Shown: positions 8,669 to 18,260, counted from the first letter of the stretch. The stretch: 64,000 nt of DNA from Nocardioides piscis (GCF_011300215.1 NZ_CP049866.1:124001-188000); one strand, 5' to 3'. Program-made: numbers and translations. Notes: a model not told the origin generated them from the letters alone.

Positions 8669-9921
8669 GTGCCCACCCTGCGCGACGCGACCCCCGAGTC
8701 CCCAGCACCGGTGCGTGCCGTCGCCAATGCGGTCACCCAGTGGATCGACCGTCTCGGCGCGGTCTGGGTGGAGGGTCAGCTGGCCCAGGTCAGCCGACGC
8801 CCCGGCATCAACACCGTCTTCATGACCCTGCGCGACACGGTCGCCGACATCTCGATCCCCCTGACCTGCCAGCGCACCCTGTTCGACTCGCTCAACCCTC
8901 CGCTCGTCGAGGGCGCCAGCGTGGTGGTCCACGCCCGCCCGTCGTTCTACCCCAACCGCGGCACCTTCTCCCTGCAGGCCCGTGAGATCAGGATGGTGGG
9001 CATCGGCGAGCTGCTCGCCCAGCTGGAGCGTCGCCGACAGCTCCTGGCAGCCGAAGGCCTGTTCGCGCCCGAGCTCAAGCGCGACCTGCCCTTCCTGCCC
9101 GCGCGCATCGGTCTGATCACCGCCCCAACAGCGCGGCCGAGCGCGACGTCCTCGACAACGCGCGGCGGCGCTGGCCGGCGGTCGAGTTCGAGGTCGCCCA
9201 CGCCGCCATGCAGGGAGTGCGCTGCGCGGCCGAGGTGATGGACGCGCTCGCCCGGCTCGACAAGGACCCGGGCATCGACGTGATCGTGATCGCGCGCGGC
9301 GGAGGCGCTGTCGAGGACCTGCTGCCCTTCTCCGACGAAGCGCTGATCCGGGCGGTCCATCGCGCCCGGACCCCGGTCGTGTCGGCCATCGGACACGAAC
9401 CCGACTCACCGTTGCTCGACCTCGTGGCCGACGTGCGGGCCTCCACGCCGACCGACGCCGCCAAGCTGATCGTGCCCGACATGGCCGAGGAGGTCCGCGG
9501 CGTGGTCTGGGCCCGCGACCGGCTGCGCCAGCTCGTCGACCAGCTCATCTCCCGCGAGCAGGACCGGCTCCTCGACATACGCGCCCGGCCGGTCATGCGC
9601 GACCCGCGCACGATCCTCGACCAGCGCTCGGTCGAGGTGAGCGAGCTGCGCGACCGGGCACGACGCCACCTCTCCCACCGTCTCGACCGGGCCGCCGACG
9701 ACATCGGCCACCAACGCGCTCGGGCGCAGTCGCTGTCGCCGCTGGCGACCCTGCGACGCGGCTATGCCGTCGTCCAGGACGCCGAGGGGCACGTCGTCAC
9801 CAGCGTCGGCTCGATCGCAGCCAAGCAGGAGCTCAGCATCCGGGTCGTGGACGGACGCATCGCCGCCACCGCGACCAGCACCCAGGCAGACCCACCCGCA
9901 GGAGGAGACAGCGATGAGTGA
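8669..9921 (+). CDS. xseA: exodeoxyribonuclease VII large subunit, frameshifted
   Basis: Two overlapping frames together encode one XseA of about 417 residues. Frame one (from GTG 8669) gives the N-terminal OB-fold ([23 protein letters not shown]) as far as PARIGLITA. The rest, from [20 protein letters not shown] through [17 protein letters not shown] and [20 protein letters not shown] to the C-terminal coiled region, is in the next frame. The switch falls at 9123-9130 (GCCCCAACAGC); one extra A restores [13 protein letters not shown]. There is no stop at the junction in either frame. A sequencing or assembly deletion is likely, because the downstream part shows no decay. ExoVII degrades single-stranded DNA. 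The stop overlaps the xseB start. Confidence 0.93.
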
Positions 9922-10111
9922 CGACAACCCGTCCTACGAGGCGGCCCGCGAGGAGCTCATCGAGGTGGTGCGCACCCTCGAGGCGGGTGGCACCAGTCTC
10001 GAGGAGTCCCTGGCGCTGTGGGAGCGTGGCGAGAAGCTGGCCAAGATCGCGCAGGCCTGGCTCGACGGCGCGCGCGAACGTCTCGATGCCGTCGTCGCCG
10101 ACGAGGAGTGA
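9914..10111 (+). CDS. xseB: exodeoxyribonuclease VII small subunit
   Basis: The 65-residue protein has the typical XseB pattern: [20 protein letters not shown] followed by [18 protein letters not shown]. The ATG at 9914 sits 8 nt after AGGAGG (9900-9905) and overlaps the xseA stop by 8 nt, so translation is coupled. The open frame extends upstream into xseA but homology begins here. Its intact coupling to xseA suggests the xseA frameshift is not an old inactivation. Confidence 0.95.
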   Translation: MSDDNPSYEAAREELIEVVRTLEAGGTSLEESLALWERGEKLAKIAQAWLDGARERLDAVVADEE

Positions 10112-10114
10112 GGC

Positions 10115-10879
10115 TCAGGGCAGCGAGACGAACTGCCCCAGGAAGGCCCGAGCCGACTCGGTGTCCAGGCGATAGACCACGTTGGTGGAACGACAGACAG
10201 CGTCACCGGTGATCGTGATGCCCGCGATGACGTCGGTCGTGCCGAGGAAGTTCGGGCCGCCGGAGTCGCCGTAGCAGGTCCCACCATCGCCCGTGCTGGC
10301 GTTCATCGAGATGCGCAGCCAGGTCTTGTTGATCGCGTTGAGCTCGCCGGTGGCGACCATGCGACGGTCGTCATAGAGATAGCGGTGCCCGCCTGGCTCG
10401 TTGGTCACCTCGTAGGCGCCATAGCCGACGGACGTGAAGCGCTGGGTCGCGGACAGGTCGGAGAGCGAGTCGGCCTCGGGCAGCTGCGCGGGCTTGACGC
10501 CCTTGACGGACTTGTCGAGCACGACGACGGCGATGTCGTGGGAGTCGCTCTGGGTGCCGGGGTAGGCCGGGTCTGCCTCGAACGTGCCGTAGTAGAGCTT
10601 GTCACCGTCCTCGTAGTCGCTGTCGAAGGTCACCGCGACGCGCTCGCCGTCCGTGGCGCAGTGCGCGGCGGTGAGGAAGACGGTCGGCGAGATCAGGGTG
10701 CCGGAACAATAGATCCACGTGCCGTCGGAATACTGGGTCGGCGAGACGAGGCCACCGACCGCTGGGTGCTGGTTGCCGTCGAGCGTGCCGTTGATGATCG
10801 CCGTTGCCGGCGGTCCTGTGAGCAGCGAACCCAGCAGCACGCTGACGAGCATGAGGATGGTGGACAGACGGCGGCGCAT
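10115..10879 (-). CDS. secreted trypsin-like serine protease
   Basis: The 254-residue protein starts at ATG 10879 with a signal peptide (MRRRLSTIL, hydrophobic core, cleavage after about residue 27). The mature part begins IINGTLDG, resembling an S1 activation site. The catalytic triad is visible as His73 (TAAHC), Asp115 (HDIAVVVLD) and Ser206 (TCYGDSGGP). Paired cysteines near 58/74 and 202/232 fit chymotrypsin-fold disulfides. The open frame reaches further upstream to 10939, but the signal sequence starts at 10879. It is convergent with xseB (3 nt apart) and probably transcribed alone. Confidence 0.9.
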   Translation of the reverse strand: MRRRLSTILMLVSVLLGSLLTGPPATAIINGTLDGNQHPAVGGLVSPTQYSDGTWIYCSGTLISPTVFLTAAHCATDGERVAVTFDSDYEDGDKLYYGTFEADPAYPGTQSDSHDIAVVVLDKSVKGVKPAQLPEADSLSDLSATQRFTSVGYGAYEVTNEPGGHRYLYDDRRMVATGELNAINKTWLRISMNASTGDGGTCYGDSGGPNFLGTTDVIAGITITGDAVCRSTNVVYRLDTESARAFLGQFVSLP

Positions 10880-11105
10880 CTCGACTCCCGGGGACGATGT
10901 GTGGACTGCCACCATCGCTCCCGTCCGGAAGCGGGTCAAGAGGCACGAGCGGGTGCCCGCTGAGGGCGGCGTGACGCCGCGTGCCGGGCGTTGCGCCCTG
11001 GTGGATTGCGGGCCGCTCTCACCGACTTTCCTGTGAATATCCCGTTCGCACGATGCGCACCTGTGAAGAAATCGAACAGGCGTTCCCTTGTATTCATAAT
11101 TTGCC

Positions 11106-11111
11106 TAGAAT
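11106..11111 (+). promoter_or_regulatory. -10 hexamer of the DUF222/HNH gene
   Basis: TAGAAT lies 6 nt before ATG 11118. The preceding 50 bp are clearly richer in A/T than the surroundings. Confidence 0.5.
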
Positions 11112-11117
11112 CAAGCC

Positions 11118-12367
11118 ATGGAAATGACCCTCGACAAAGCCCCAGAGCATACGCTGCTGGACGTCGTCGAGAGCATTTCCGAGGGCTTCGACAAGGCCGC
11201 CACGTTCAACCCGACGTTCCTCTCCACCAGCGACAAGGCCGAAGCCCTCAGCCAGCTTTCCGGCGTCGTCTCCCGCGCCCAGGGACTGATGCTCTCGGTG
11301 CTGGCCGCCTCCGCCGACGTGGCCGAGAGGCCGGGGCCCGCTCGGCAGGCGACTGGTTCGCCGCCACCACCCGCCACGACCACCGGCCGAGCATCGGCCT
11401 TCACCGGCTCGCCCGAACCCTCGACACCGACCACGTCCACCTCGGCGCCGCGGTCCGCGCCGGCCGGGTCAACCTCGACCAGGCCCGGGTCATCGCCTCT
11501 GCCCTCGACGACCTCCCCGACACCGTCACCCCCGCGGTCCGCGAACGGGCCGAGCTCCACCTCATCGACCTCGCCGACCACTGGGCACCCACCCCGCTGC
11601 GGCGCCTGGCCCGCAAGGTCCTCGACGTCATCGCCCCCGAGATCGGCGAACAAGCCGAACGCGAAGCCCTCGAACGCGAAGAACACGCTGCCGCCGAACG
11701 CACCCGACTGACCCTGACACCCCAGGGCGACGGCACCACCCGCATCTCGGGAAGGATCAGTGACGCCGCAGCCGCGCGGTTGCGGACCTATCTCGAAGCG
11801 TTCGCCTCACCGCGCCGTACGGCGTCCGAGTCCGACGGACAACGCGTCCCCACGCCGCGCCTTCTCGGCCTGGCGCTGACCGACCTCCTCGAAGCCCTGC
11901 CCGCCCAGGTCCTGCCCGCCCACGGCGGGACCGCGACCACCGTGACCGTCCACCTCGACCACGACCAGCTCACCGCCGCCCTCGAACGAGCCGGGGTCGC
12001 GACCCTCGAGACCGGCGACACCATCACCGCCTCGCAGGCCCGGCGCCTCGCCTGCCAGGCCAAGATCCTGCCCGCCGTCCTCGGCGGACGATCAGCAGTC
12101 CTCGACCTCGGCCGCTCCCGCCGCCTCCACTCAGCGGCGCAGCGCAAAGCCCTCCGGATCCAACAACACCAGTGCCAGACCGTCGGCTGCAGCGTCCCTG
12201 CCGCCTGGTGCGAGACCCACCACCCCCGCGCGTGGTCCGACGGCGGCACCACCGACCTCGACAACGCCGCCCTGCTCTGCTGTCACCATCACCACCGCGC
12301 CCACGACACCCGCTACCTCACCCAACACATGCCCAACGGCGACTACCGATTCGTCCGACGGACCTAG
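11118..12367 (+). CDS. DUF222 and HNH endonuclease domain protein, frameshifted
   Basis: Reading across one frameshift gives about 416 residues. The first frame (ATG 11118) covers about 72 residues to AASADVAER. The second continues AGARSAGDWFAATTRHDHRP through a long DUF222 region to a C-terminal HNH nuclease domain (CQTVGCSVPAAWCETHHPRAW, then LDNAALLCCHHHHRAHD). Adding one G at about 11329-11334 restores VAERAGARSAG. This is the 13E12-repeat type of protein, often present in many copies in Nocardioides and mycobacteria and suspected of mobility, but no flanking inverted repeats or target duplications are visible. The function is unknown. The start is supported by TAGAAT 6 nt upstream. Confidence 0.88.
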
Positions 12368-12484
12368 CCGAGAGGCATCAACACCGGCACAGTGACGGGG
12401 TTCTTGGACTCACCCGTGGAGCATCGGCGCTGCGACCACGACTACGGCACCGAGAGTGCGTGAACTCGACTCTTGCGCCGCCGT

Positions 12485-13540
12485 TCACTCCGGGACAAGC
12501 GCTCGCCGGTCCAGCTCGAGCACGACTTCGCACTCGCCCGAGGGTGCTTCGCACCGTACGAGAGCCCGTTGGCCCGACCTGTCGGTCACGTCGAGCACGA
12601 ACGCATCTGCATCCAGCCACTGGAGACTGGGCAGCTCATGGGGCGGGCCGGCCACCGGGGGCAGCCTGACGGGATGCACCTCGCTTGGAGACTCACCACC
12701 GGGGTCCGTGGCTGCGACCTGAGCCTTGCCCCCGTCAAGCCAGGAGAAGACCCAGTCCTGGCTGACGGCTTCGGAAGCGTCGATCCGCACGCGCTCGCGA
12801 TAGGACCCGTCGCTGGCATCGCCGACGCTCAACGGCGCTGCCCCGCGAGACACCACGACCTCGGTCGCCGTGGTGTCCACGAGAAAACCACCTCGGAGAC
12901 CTCGGATCTCTCGGGGGCCTTGTCCGTGGTGGACGTTCCAGACCCAGGCTCGGCGCTGGCCGGGAAGGGCGGCATACAGGTCACCGGGCGTCGTGATGCC
13001 CACGACCTGGAACGGGTTGTCACAGCACGTCGGCGTTGCCGGGAAGGAGCGTCGGGCAATCGACCGGGCTCCCGACCGACCCAGAGCGACGACCACGACC
13101 TCGGGGTGGCCCTGCCCATCCTGCTGCCACGCGAGATGACGCCCAGTCGGATCGAGAACAGGGGGGCCGGTCGCCTCGTCCGTGATCGTTTCCACCGCGA
13201 AGGAGCGCTTGTCGACGCGCAGGAGCGAGAACCTTGCGTCGGACACGATGACGGCATGGGGCGAGTCGAGGATGCGCACCGGCTTGCTCTCGAGCTCGAC
13301 CTGGCGGTCACCGAGGAAGAGGGTCCGGCCGAGTGCGTACGGCGCTTCTGCTGAGCCGCGAGGGAGGTCGGCCAGCGTCTGCGGGGCCGCGGTCGTAGGA
13401 GCAGCCGACGTCGGTCGCGGCGTCCCCCCGGCCTCCGGATTCGCCGCGGTGCCACTGCACCCGGACGCGAGAGCAACTGCCGACGCCAAGGCCAGGAATC
13501 GACTGGCGCGACGGCTCAGCCCCACGCCGGAAGAGGTCAT
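12485..13540 (-). CDS. putative lipoprotein, probable beta-propeller-like
   Basis: The 351-residue protein starts at ATG 13540. Basic residues (RRASR), a hydrophobic stretch and the lipobox ASGC (Cys about 29) predict a lipid-anchored surface protein. A Thr/Pro/Ala-rich linker follows (about 31-55). The rest shows repeated short motifs such as GPPVLDPTGRHLAWQQDGQG and VVSRGAAPLSVG, which could be propeller blades; this is an inference from pattern only. I recognise no family. Frame upstream of 13540 is open to 13795 but unsupported. It is divergent from the cytidylyltransferase gene across 141 bp. Confidence 0.7.
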   Translation of the reverse strand: MTSSGVGLSRRASRFLALASAVALASGCSGTAANPEAGGTPRPTSAAPTTAAPQTLADLPRGSAEAPYALGRTLFLGDRQVELESKPVRILDSPHAVIVSDARFSLLRVDKRSFAVETITDEATGPPVLDPTGRHLAWQQDGQGHPEVVVVALGRSGARSIARRSFPATPTCCDNPFQVVGITTPGDLYAALPGQRRAWVWNVHHGQGPREIRGLRGGFLVDTTATEVVVSRGAAPLSVGDASDGSYRERVRIDASEAVSQDWVFSWLDGGKAQVAATDPGGESPSEVHPVRLPPVAGPPHELPSLQWLDADAFVLDVTDRSGQRALVRCEAPSGECEVVLELDRRALVPE

Positions 13541-13681
13541 GGCCGCATCCTTGCAGTCACCGGCTCGCGGGGGGTGATCTGCGGGCTTCGCGCGCCCCGG
13601 TCGTGCCGACGACCCGAGGGCGTCCTCGGGTAGAACTGTGGACTCGATGTCCCATGCGGACGAGAAGGCAGGAGCGCTGTC

Positions 13682-14131
13682 ATGGCTAGACCGGACGTGG
13701 CTGCGGACCCCGGGGCGGCGCGGGTCTATGTCGACATGGTGGGAGACCTGTTCCACGCCGGCCATGTCGCGCTTCTTCGCGAAGCGCGCCGTCACGGTGA
13801 CTGGCTGATCGTCGGAGTGCTGTCCGACGAAACCGCCGCCTCATACAAGAGACGCCCGATCATGACCCTCGCCGAGCGCGTCGCGGTGATCGAGTCGTGC
13901 AGATACGTCGACGAGGTGATCCCGGACTCGCCTGATCGAGTCACAGAGGACTTCCTGGACGAGCATGGGATCACCACGGTGGTCCATGGCGACGACTTGG
14001 CACCCGAGGCAGCAGACTCGGTCTACAGCGCCGCCGTGACCGCCGGGAACCTCGTGTTCGTCCCGCGCAGCGGCGAGATCTCGACCACCCTCCTGATCCA
14101 ACGCGTGCTCGATGCGGCCGCCGAGGAGTGA
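13682..14131 (+). CDS. nucleotidyltransferase of the CTP-phosphoalcohol (TagD/Pcyt) family
   Basis: The 149-residue protein is a small single-domain nucleotidyltransferase. VYVDMVGDLFHAGHVALLRE (residues 15-34) holds the HxGH motif that binds the CTP phosphates, and ISTTLLIQRVL near the C-terminus matches the RTEGISTT-type motif. KRRPIMTLAERVAVIESC is the central family block. Relatives activate glycerol 3-phosphate, phosphoethanolamine or phosphocholine with CTP; the substrate cannot be told here. A GGCAGGAG Shine-Dalgarno sequence precedes ATG 13682. The methyltransferase that starts 127 nt downstream on the same strand suggests a joint role in making or modifying a phospho-head group. Confidence 0.82.
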   Translation: MARPDVAADPGAARVYVDMVGDLFHAGHVALLREARRHGDWLIVGVLSDETAASYKRRPIMTLAERVAVIESCRYVDEVIPDSPDRVTEDFLDEHGITTVVHGDDLAPEAADSVYSAAVTAGNLVFVPRSGEISTTLLIQRVLDAAAEE

Positions 14132-14258
14132 CCAGGTCATCGCCCGGGAGTGAGCAGCAATCCGCATGCCGACGAATGGGTATTCGAGGACCGAGATCGC
14201 GTTGCCCGGCTCAGCCACTCGTACGGTGGTGGCATCCACCTGGCGGGAGGGTGCGGCG

Positions 14259-15050
14259 ATGCCGATCGACAACGAGGTGTACGAGCGTGAGGGCGCTGGC
14301 TGGTGGGACGAGGACAACCCGCTCAACATGCTCCACGGGAGCATGACGCCGGCGAGGCTCACCTACTTCCGCACGGTGCTGACGCAGCGGCTGCGTCTGG
14401 ACCCGCAGGGACGGCGGGTGCTCGACGTCGGCTGCGGCGGTGGATTCCTGGCTGAGCAGTTCGCGCGACTCGGCTCGAGGGTCGTCGGCGTCGATCCCTC
14501 CGCGGTGTCCATCGACACCGCACGTCGCCACGCAGCGGAGAACGGGCTCGAGATCGACTACCGGGTCGGCCACGGGGAGGACCTGCCCGTGGCGGACGGC
14601 GAGTTCGATCTCGTCTACTCGTGCGACGTGCTCGAGCACGTGTCCGACCTCCAGAGGGTGCTCGGCGAGATCTCGCGCGCGTTGACGCCCCAGGGCGTCT
14701 TCCTCTTCGACACCGTCAACCGCACCAGGACGAGCAGGCTGCTCGCCATCAAGGTGCTTCAGGAATGGCGAGCCACCCGGATCAACGACGTCACCATTCA
14801 TGACTGGGACATGTTCATCACGCCCGAAGAGCTGGAGGCCGGACTACGCTCCGAGGGCTTGATCGTGCAGGAGATCGCTGGTCTGGCACCACGCGCGAAC
14901 CCGGTGTCGCTCCTCCTCAACGTGTCCAGGGCGAAACGGGGGAAGATCTCCTACGGGGAGCTGAGCCGCCGGCTCGACTTCGGACAGGTCAAGGACACCA
15001 AGGTTTCCTACATGGGCTTCGCCACCAAGACGGCCGGCGCCCCGCCGTGA
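14259..15050 (+). CDS. UbiG-like SAM-dependent methyltransferase
   Basis: The 263-residue protein resembles UbiG (ubiquinone O-methyltransferase): the N-terminus EGAGWWDEDNPLNMLHGSMT matches its start, VLDVGCGGGFLAEQFARLG (about residues 54-72) is SAM motif I, and VYSCDVLEHVSDL with FLFDTVNRTRTS are the later motifs. Actinobacteria generally use menaquinone, so a true UbiG role is doubtful; another small substrate is more likely. ATG 14259 has a GGGAGG Shine-Dalgarno sequence; the frame is open back to 14166. With the cytidylyltransferase upstream it may form a two-gene unit. Confidence 0.82.
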   Translation: MPIDNEVYEREGAGWWDEDNPLNMLHGSMTPARLTYFRTVLTQRLRLDPQGRRVLDVGCGGGFLAEQFARLGSRVVGVDPSAVSIDTARRHAAENGLEIDYRVGHGEDLPVADGEFDLVYSCDVLEHVSDLQRVLGEISRALTPQGVFLFDTVNRTRTSRLLAIKVLQEWRATRINDVTIHDWDMFITPEELEAGLRSEGLIVQEIAGLAPRANPVSLLLNVSRAKRGKISYGELSRRLDFGQVKDTKVSYMGFATKTAGAPP

Positions 15051-15065
15051 GCCGGGTCCCCGTGG

Positions 15066-15602
15066 CTACTTCTCCAGCCGGGAGATGAGTTCGCGCAGGT
15101 CCTCGGCCGGGGCCGAGCCATAGACGAGCACCGTCTCGTCGCCGTACTCGATCGAATAGCCGGTGTCACCGCCTTCGTCGGTCCAGGTGGTCCAGGTGTC
15201 GCCGACGACACTCGGCAGGCGCAGCGGCTCGCCCTCGACCGCGTCCTCGTCGATGTTGAGGTCGACCAGCTCGCTGACCGACTCGTCCTCCTGACGGACG
15301 CCGACGAACTTCCCGTCGTCGGTGAGCATCCCGAGCCGCCACAGCTGCGGATCGATCTGGGAGAACTCGATCGACGTCGCCGTCCAGCCCGAGGGCAGGC
15401 TCGCGGGAGCCACGACGCCGAACCCGGCCTCGCGGGCAGCATCGGCGGCGGCTGCATAGTCGACGGGTTCCGGTTCGACCTCGACGTCCGCGCGCACGAG
15501 CGAACGCAGCAGGACGAAGGCGCCGATGGCCAACAAGGTGACCAGCATGGCGCCGATCATGCCGGTGGCCGAGCGTTGGTAGCGGCCGGGCTTCTCACTC
15601 AC
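15066..15602 (-). CDS. DUF4245 membrane-anchored protein
   Basis: The 178-residue product starts at GTG 15602 (SEKPGRYQRSATGM). It has one transmembrane helix at about residues 15-35 and an exported domain with SLPSGWTATSIEF and the C-terminal VLVYGSAPAEDLRELISRL, the DUF4245 pattern. The function is unknown. In mycobacteria this gene adjoins glpX; here modABC lies between them on the other strand. GACAAT, 7 nt before the GTG, is a possible leaderless -10. The divergent modA start is only 36 bp away. Confidence 0.85.
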   Translation of the reverse strand: MSEKPGRYQRSATGMIGAMLVTLLAIGAFVLLRSLVRADVEVEPEPVDYAAAADAAREAGFGVVAPASLPSGWTATSIEFSQIDPQLWRLGMLTDDGKFVGVRQEDESVSELVDLNIDEDAVEGEPLRLPSVVGDTWTTWTDEGGDTGYSIEYGDETVLVYGSAPAEDLRELISRLEK

Positions 15603-15625
15603 GCCGCCGATTGTCACAGGTGGGC

Positions 15626-15631
15626 TAGCGT
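15626..15631 (+). promoter_or_regulatory. -10 hexamer of modA
   Basis: TAGCGT ends 6 nt before the modA GTG at 15638; leaderless type. I saw no clear ModE-type palindrome near it. Confidence 0.45.
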
Positions 15632-15637
15632 TCGCCC

Positions 15638-16414
15638 GTGCCGCCCCGCCTGGACGTGACCCCCTCCACACGGGCGTTCGGCCGTGGGCTCATCGCACTC
15701 ACGTTGGCCGTGTCCTTCACCGGGTGCGGTGCCGGCAGCCGGGCCGCCGACTCCGAGGTCACCGTGCTGGCCGCGGCGTCGCTGACCGACGTCTTCGAGG
15801 ACCTCGGCACCGCCTTCGAGGCCGAGTATGACGATGTGTCGGTCACCTTCTCGTTCGGCTCCAGCAGCGAGCTGGCCGGGCAGGCCGCTGACGGGGCGCC
15901 GGGCGACGTCCTGGCGACGGCCGACCGGGCCTCGATCGACGTGGCCCAGGACGCAGGCGTGGGTGGCGAGATCGTGCCGTTCGCGACCAACGAGCTCACG
16001 ATCGTGACTCCCCCGGGCAACCCGGCCGACGTCCGCTCGCTCGCCGACCTGACGGGCACGACCTGGGTGCGCTGCGCCGAGGAGGCGCCCTGCGGCCGGG
16101 TCGCGACGGCCCTGCTCGAGGACGCGGGCGTGGCCGCCGAGCCGGCCAGCCTCGAGGAGGACGTCAGAGCGACCCTGGACAAGGTCGCCTCGGGTGAGGC
16201 CGAGGCCGGGCTGGTCTATGTCACCGATGCCGTGGCAGCCGGCGACAGCGTCGAGGCGATCGACATTCCCGGGGCGGACGCCGCGTCCACGACTCACTAC
16301 GTCACGGTGCTCGAGCAGTCCGGGTCGCCGGAGCTGGCGCAGCGATGGGTCGACTTCGTCGTCTCCGAACGGGGCCGAGCCATCCTCGACGACGCTGGGT
16401 TCGAGGCACCATGA
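15638..16414 (+). CDS. modA: molybdate ABC transporter substrate-binding lipoprotein
   Basis: The 258-residue protein has a signal sequence ending in the lipobox FTGC (Cys about 29). The mature part begins VTVLAAASLTDVFEDLGTAF, the typical ModA start, with FGSSSELAGQAADGAPGDV as the first oxyanion-binding loop. GLVYVTDAVAAG and the C-terminal FVVSERGRAILDDAGFEAP are also standard. It binds molybdate or tungstate outside the membrane and hands it to ModBC. The stop overlaps the modB ATG (ATGA, 16411-16414). GTG 15638 is supported by the nearby -10 hexamer. Confidence 0.94.
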   Translation: MPPRLDVTPSTRAFGRGLIALTLAVSFTGCGAGSRAADSEVTVLAAASLTDVFEDLGTAFEAEYDDVSVTFSFGSSSELAGQAADGAPGDVLATADRASIDVAQDAGVGGEIVPFATNELTIVTPPGNPADVRSLADLTGTTWVRCAEEAPCGRVATALLEDAGVAAEPASLEEDVRATLDKVASGEAEAGLVYVTDAVAAGDSVEAIDIPGADAASTTHYVTVLEQSGSPELAQRWVDFVVSERGRAILDDAGFEAP

Positions 16415-17280
16415 GGCGAGCGCCTGAGCAAGCGTCGAAGCAGGCGACGAAGCAACCGCCGAGGCGGACGCCGAGGCGGACGCCGGGGCGGGGCGACCCG
16501 CTCGGTCGACCGCCCGTGCTGCTCCTCGTGCCGGCCATGGTGGCAGTGGCGCTGCTGGTGCTGCCGCTGGTCGCGCTGCTCGGCGCCGTCGACTGGCGCT
16601 CGCTCCCCGAGGACCTCGGCTCGGCGCCGCTTCGCAGCGCCCTGTGGCTGAGCATCACCACGTCGACGGCCGCGATGGTGGTCTGCCTGGTCCTGGGGCT
16701 GCCCGTGGCCTGGTTGCTGGCCCGGGTCGACTTCCCCGGACGCATGCTGGTGCGGGTGCTGGTGACGGTGCCCCTGGTCCTCCCGCCGGTCGTGGCAGGC
16801 ATCGCGCTGCGGACGGCGTTCGGCCGCACGGGGCTGCTGGGCGAACCCTTGCTCGCCACCACCGGCTTCGCCTTCCCCTACACCGCGTGGGGCGTGGTGC
16901 TGGCGCACGTCTTCGTCTCGATGCCGTTCGTGGTGCTGGCCATCGAGGGGGCGCTGCGCTCGGCCGATCCCGACTATGACGCGGCCGCCGCCACCCTGGG
17001 CGCCTCGCGGCTGACGACCTTCCGCCGGGTGACCGTTCCGCTGGCGCTGCCCGGCATCGTGGCCGGGATGGTGCTCGGGTGGGCACGGTCGCTGGGTGAG
17101 TTCGGCGCGACCATCACGTTCAACGGCAACTACCCCGGCAGCACGCAGACGATGCCGACACTGATCTATGTCACCCGTCAGGGCGACCAGGACGCCGCGC
17201 TGGCGCTGAGCCTCGTGATGCTCGTCGTCTCGGTCTCGGTCCTGCTGCTGCTCCGCGACCGTTGGCTGGGCACGCCATGA
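16411..17280 (+). CDS. modB: molybdate ABC transporter permease
   Basis: The 289-residue protein starts with a basic tail that includes a repeat-like PPRRTPRRTPGR segment (about residues 16-27), unusual for ModB. Five or six membrane helices follow from about residue 40. The EAA loop that contacts the ATPase reads DYDAAAATLGASRLTTFRRV (about 190-209), and SLGEFGATITFNGNYPGSTQ is a signature of molybdate permeases. It overlaps modA and modC by 4 nt each (ATGA). Confidence 0.94.
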   Translation: MRRAPEQASKQATKQPPRRTPRRTPGRGDPLGRPPVLLLVPAMVAVALLVLPLVALLGAVDWRSLPEDLGSAPLRSALWLSITTSTAAMVVCLVLGLPVAWLLARVDFPGRMLVRVLVTVPLVLPPVVAGIALRTAFGRTGLLGEPLLATTGFAFPYTAWGVVLAHVFVSMPFVVLAIEGALRSADPDYDAAAATLGASRLTTFRRVTVPLALPGIVAGMVLGWARSLGEFGATITFNGNYPGSTQTMPTLIYVTRQGDQDAALALSLVMLVVSVSVLLLLRDRWLGTP

Positions 17281-18260
17281 ACCCGTCGTCCGGGCTGCAC
17301 GTCGACCTGTCCGTGCCCGGCCGCGCCCAGGTCGAGCTCGACGTCGCAGCGGGCTCCGTGGTCGCCGTGATCGGGCCCAACGGGGCCGGCAAGTCGTCGT
17401 TCGTGCGCGCTCTGGCCGGGCTCGTGCCGGCGCAGGGAGTCGCCGTGCTCGACGGCACCGACCTGCTCCGCGTCCCCGCTCGGGACAGACAGATCGGCCT
17501 GGTCTTCCAGGACCAGCTGTTGTTCCCCCACCTGAGCGCGCTCGACAACGTCGCCTTCGGTCCGCGGGCGCGCGGCAGGTCGCGCAAGGAGGCCGACCGC
17601 CGGGCTCAGGAGCTCCTCGACGTGTTCGGCATCGGTGACCTCAGCCACCGCCGACCTCGCGAGCTGTCGGGCGGCCAGGCCCAGCGGGTCGCCATCGCCC
17701 GGGCGCTCGCCACCGAGCCCGACCTCCTGCTGCTCGACGAGCCCTTCGCCGGACTCGACGTCACGGTCGCGATGGCGTTGCGCATCGAGCTGGCCAGCCA
17801 CCTCGCGACGTACGGCGGCATCGCCATCCTGGTCACGCACGAGGCCATCGACGCTCTCACCCTCGCCGACGAGGTGCTGGTCCTCGACCAGGGCCGGGTC
17901 GCGCAGCGCGGGACCCCGCGCGAGGTCGCGGCGCGCCCGGCCACCGACCACGTCGCCCGTCTCGTCGGTGTCAACCTCCTGCGCGACGACGACACCTTCA
18001 CGACGTTCTCACCGCGTGACGTGACGGTCAGCCTGGCCCGACCGGAAGGTTCGGCGCGCCTGCAGTGGAGCGGGCAGGTCGCCAGCGCGCAGCCGCACGG
18101 GGACGCCGTACGCCTCCTGGTGGAGACTTCGCCCCCGTTGCTCGCGGACGTCACCCCCCAGGCGGCCGCCGAGCTCGGGCTCGCCCCCGGCCGCGAGGTG
18201 TGGCTGAGCGTCAAGGCCACCGCCGTGAGCCGGTACGGCGCGGACGCCGATGACCGATAA
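17277..18260 (+). CDS. modC: molybdate ABC transporter ATP-binding protein
   Basis: The 327-residue ATPase has Walker A GPNGAGKS (residues 33-40), Q-loop VFQDQLLFPHLSALDN, signature LSGGQAQRVAIARAL (about 132), Walker B LLLLDEPFAGLD and the switch histidine in LVTHEAIDAL. The C-terminal 80 residues form a mop/TOBE domain (WSGQVASAQPHGDAVRL) that can bind oxyanion. ATG 17277 overlaps the modB stop. The TAA stop is part of the TAACAT -10 hexamer of glpX. Confidence 0.94.
   Translation: MNPSSGLHVDLSVPGRAQVELDVAAGSVVAVIGPNGAGKSSFVRALAGLVPAQGVAVLDGTDLLRVPARDRQIGLVFQDQLLFPHLSALDNVAFGPRARGRSRKEADRRAQELLDVFGIGDLSHRRPRELSGGQAQRVAIARALATEPDLLLLDEPFAGLDVTVAMALRIELASHLATYGGIAILVTHEAIDALTLADEVLVLDQGRVAQRGTPREVAARPATDHVARLVGVNLLRDDDTFTTFSPRDVTVSLARPEGSARLQWSGQVASAQPHGDAVRLLVETSPPLLADVTPQAAAELGLAPGREVWLSVKATAVSRYGADADDR

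Noticed and set aside
9123..9130. Programmed -1 frameshifting in xseA
   Set aside because: The site is not a canonical slippery heptamer in frame, no downstream structure was evident, and five other genes show the same type of defect.
11118..12367. DUF222/HNH gene as a mobile element or intein/intron-associated nuclease
   Set aside because: No terminal inverted repeats, target duplication or split host gene are visible; only the family's habit of multicopy occurrence suggests mobility.
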